Positions 63,640 through 64,000 of a DNA stretch of 64,000 nucleotides are shown here, one piece after another. The translations under genes and the position numbers were made by a program. The notes below the pieces were generated by a model. It was not told the DNA's origin and ran no database searches. It saw nothing but the letters and a program-made list of their open reading frames with translations. Source of the stretch: Paenibacillus sp. D2_2 (GTDB lineage Bacteria > Bacillota > Bacilli > Paenibacillales > Paenibacillaceae); assembly GCF_031199965.1 (NCBI RefSeq), contig NZ_CP133605.1:1892501-1956500 (forward strand), in the 5' to 3' direction. Numbering within the stretch: position 1 is the stretch's first letter; every line of letters starts with the position of its first letter.

Positions 63640-64000
63640 CAGGAAAATTGCAAGGCAACGGGATGTGGGAGTCTTCGCGGATGATGCTGCCGGAGCATAA
63701 GGAGGCAATTTTGAGAAGCAATCGTCATTTACAGAAGAGGACGCGGGTACAACTGGATGAACAGGAGCTCGAGAGAGTCTCACGAATTTTAATGGAATCG
63801 CTGCATGAAGGAAGGGAGATAGCACTTCGGCTATTTGGTGAATATGAGGATCGGGGACTTTATGGAACCGTCACTCGCCTGGACCTGGCGGGCGGCGGGT
63901 TTGTCTACAGACAGATTATGGAATGGAGTGGGTGTTATGGCGTGATATTGTTAGCGCCGAATTCGCAGCAGAATATCAGGGTGATTAAGAAAGTATGGTA
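63636..64000 (+). CDS. YolD-like protein, 3' partial
   Basis: The frame starts at ATG 63636, overlapping the polymerase stop, and is still open at the window end (at least 121 residues). The YolD pattern is clear in RMMLPEHKEAILRSNRHLQK, RVQLDEQELERVSRILMESL and the strand-rich end. YolD-like proteins are often paired with Y-family polymerases and may act as UmuD-like partners, although this is not proven. It is the third gene of the SOS operon. Confidence 0.8.
   Translation, partial: MTGKLQGNGMWESSRMMLPEHKEAILRSNRHLQKRTRVQLDEQELERVSRILMESLHEGREIALRLFGEYEDRGLYGTVTRLDLAGGGFVYRQIMEWSGCYGVILLAPNSQQNIRVIKKVW

Overview
The window looks like a chromosome segment of a Paenibacillus-type endospore-forming Firmicute. 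The gene order yicC-remA-gmk-rpoZ-coaBC-priA-def-fmt-rsmB, then rlmN-prpC-prkC-rsgA-rpe-spoVM-rpmB-yloU-fakA, then recG matches the Bacillus subtilis ylo region. SpoVM, a SpoVIF-like protein, RicF/YlbG, an S-layer-homology protein and an lplABC-style sugar transporter without its own ATPase all fit this group. I found no tRNA, rRNA or CRISPR array.

Layout. 0-11.3 kb is mixed housekeeping and accessory: the end of a helicase-associated protein, ricF-ylbG, two LysR regulators, a PHP phosphoesterase, a Cof-type HAD phosphatase, an OmdA-like protein, a DHFR-like reductase divergent from a WYL regulator, and a CofE-like protein. 11.3-21.4 kb is a sugar catabolism block: ROK regulator, NagB-type deaminase, ROK sugar kinase, GH4 and GH3 glycosidases, two ABC permeases and a lipoprotein binding protein. 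Its promoter is near-consensus, it has two matching AT-rich candidate operators and a CcpA-like site. 21.4-29.2 kb holds rqcH (minus strand), a Ca2+ P-type ATPase, dapF and a YitJ-type methionine synthesis gene. 29.2-38.3 kb is the ylo-type information-processing cluster.

38.3-45.6 kb is an accessory island that separates rsmB from rlmN. It holds an SLH protein and a large secreted protein whose gene is interrupted by a 2.6-kb group II intron. The intron ends can be placed to the base, because removing 42202-44793 restores one reading frame. 45.7-57.7 kb resumes the ylo cluster: rlmN, the PrpC/PrkC phosphatase-kinase pair, rsgA, rpe, spoVM, rpmB, yloU, fakA, a fakB-like degV gene and recG. 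57.7-64 kb holds a hairpin-rich gap, a SpoVIF-like gene, AraC, transglutaminase-like and TetR genes, map, and an SOS-box-controlled operon with a UvrX/UmuC-like polymerase and a YolD-like protein that runs off the window.

Two features run through the whole window. First, from 14.2 kb onward sixteen genes, many of them core genes, are broken by about 24 small indels. Most are one base missing from a short homopolymer run, and each is repairable to a family-length protein. This looks like uncorrected consensus error rather than gene decay, so I give each such gene as one full-length CDS and state the frameshift positions. Second, several intergenic regions carry an interspersed repeat whose ends read GTTCAAAAAGTCCG and CGGACTTTTTGAAC. 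Two long copies share a conserved core enclosed by a stem that differs in sequence but still pairs.
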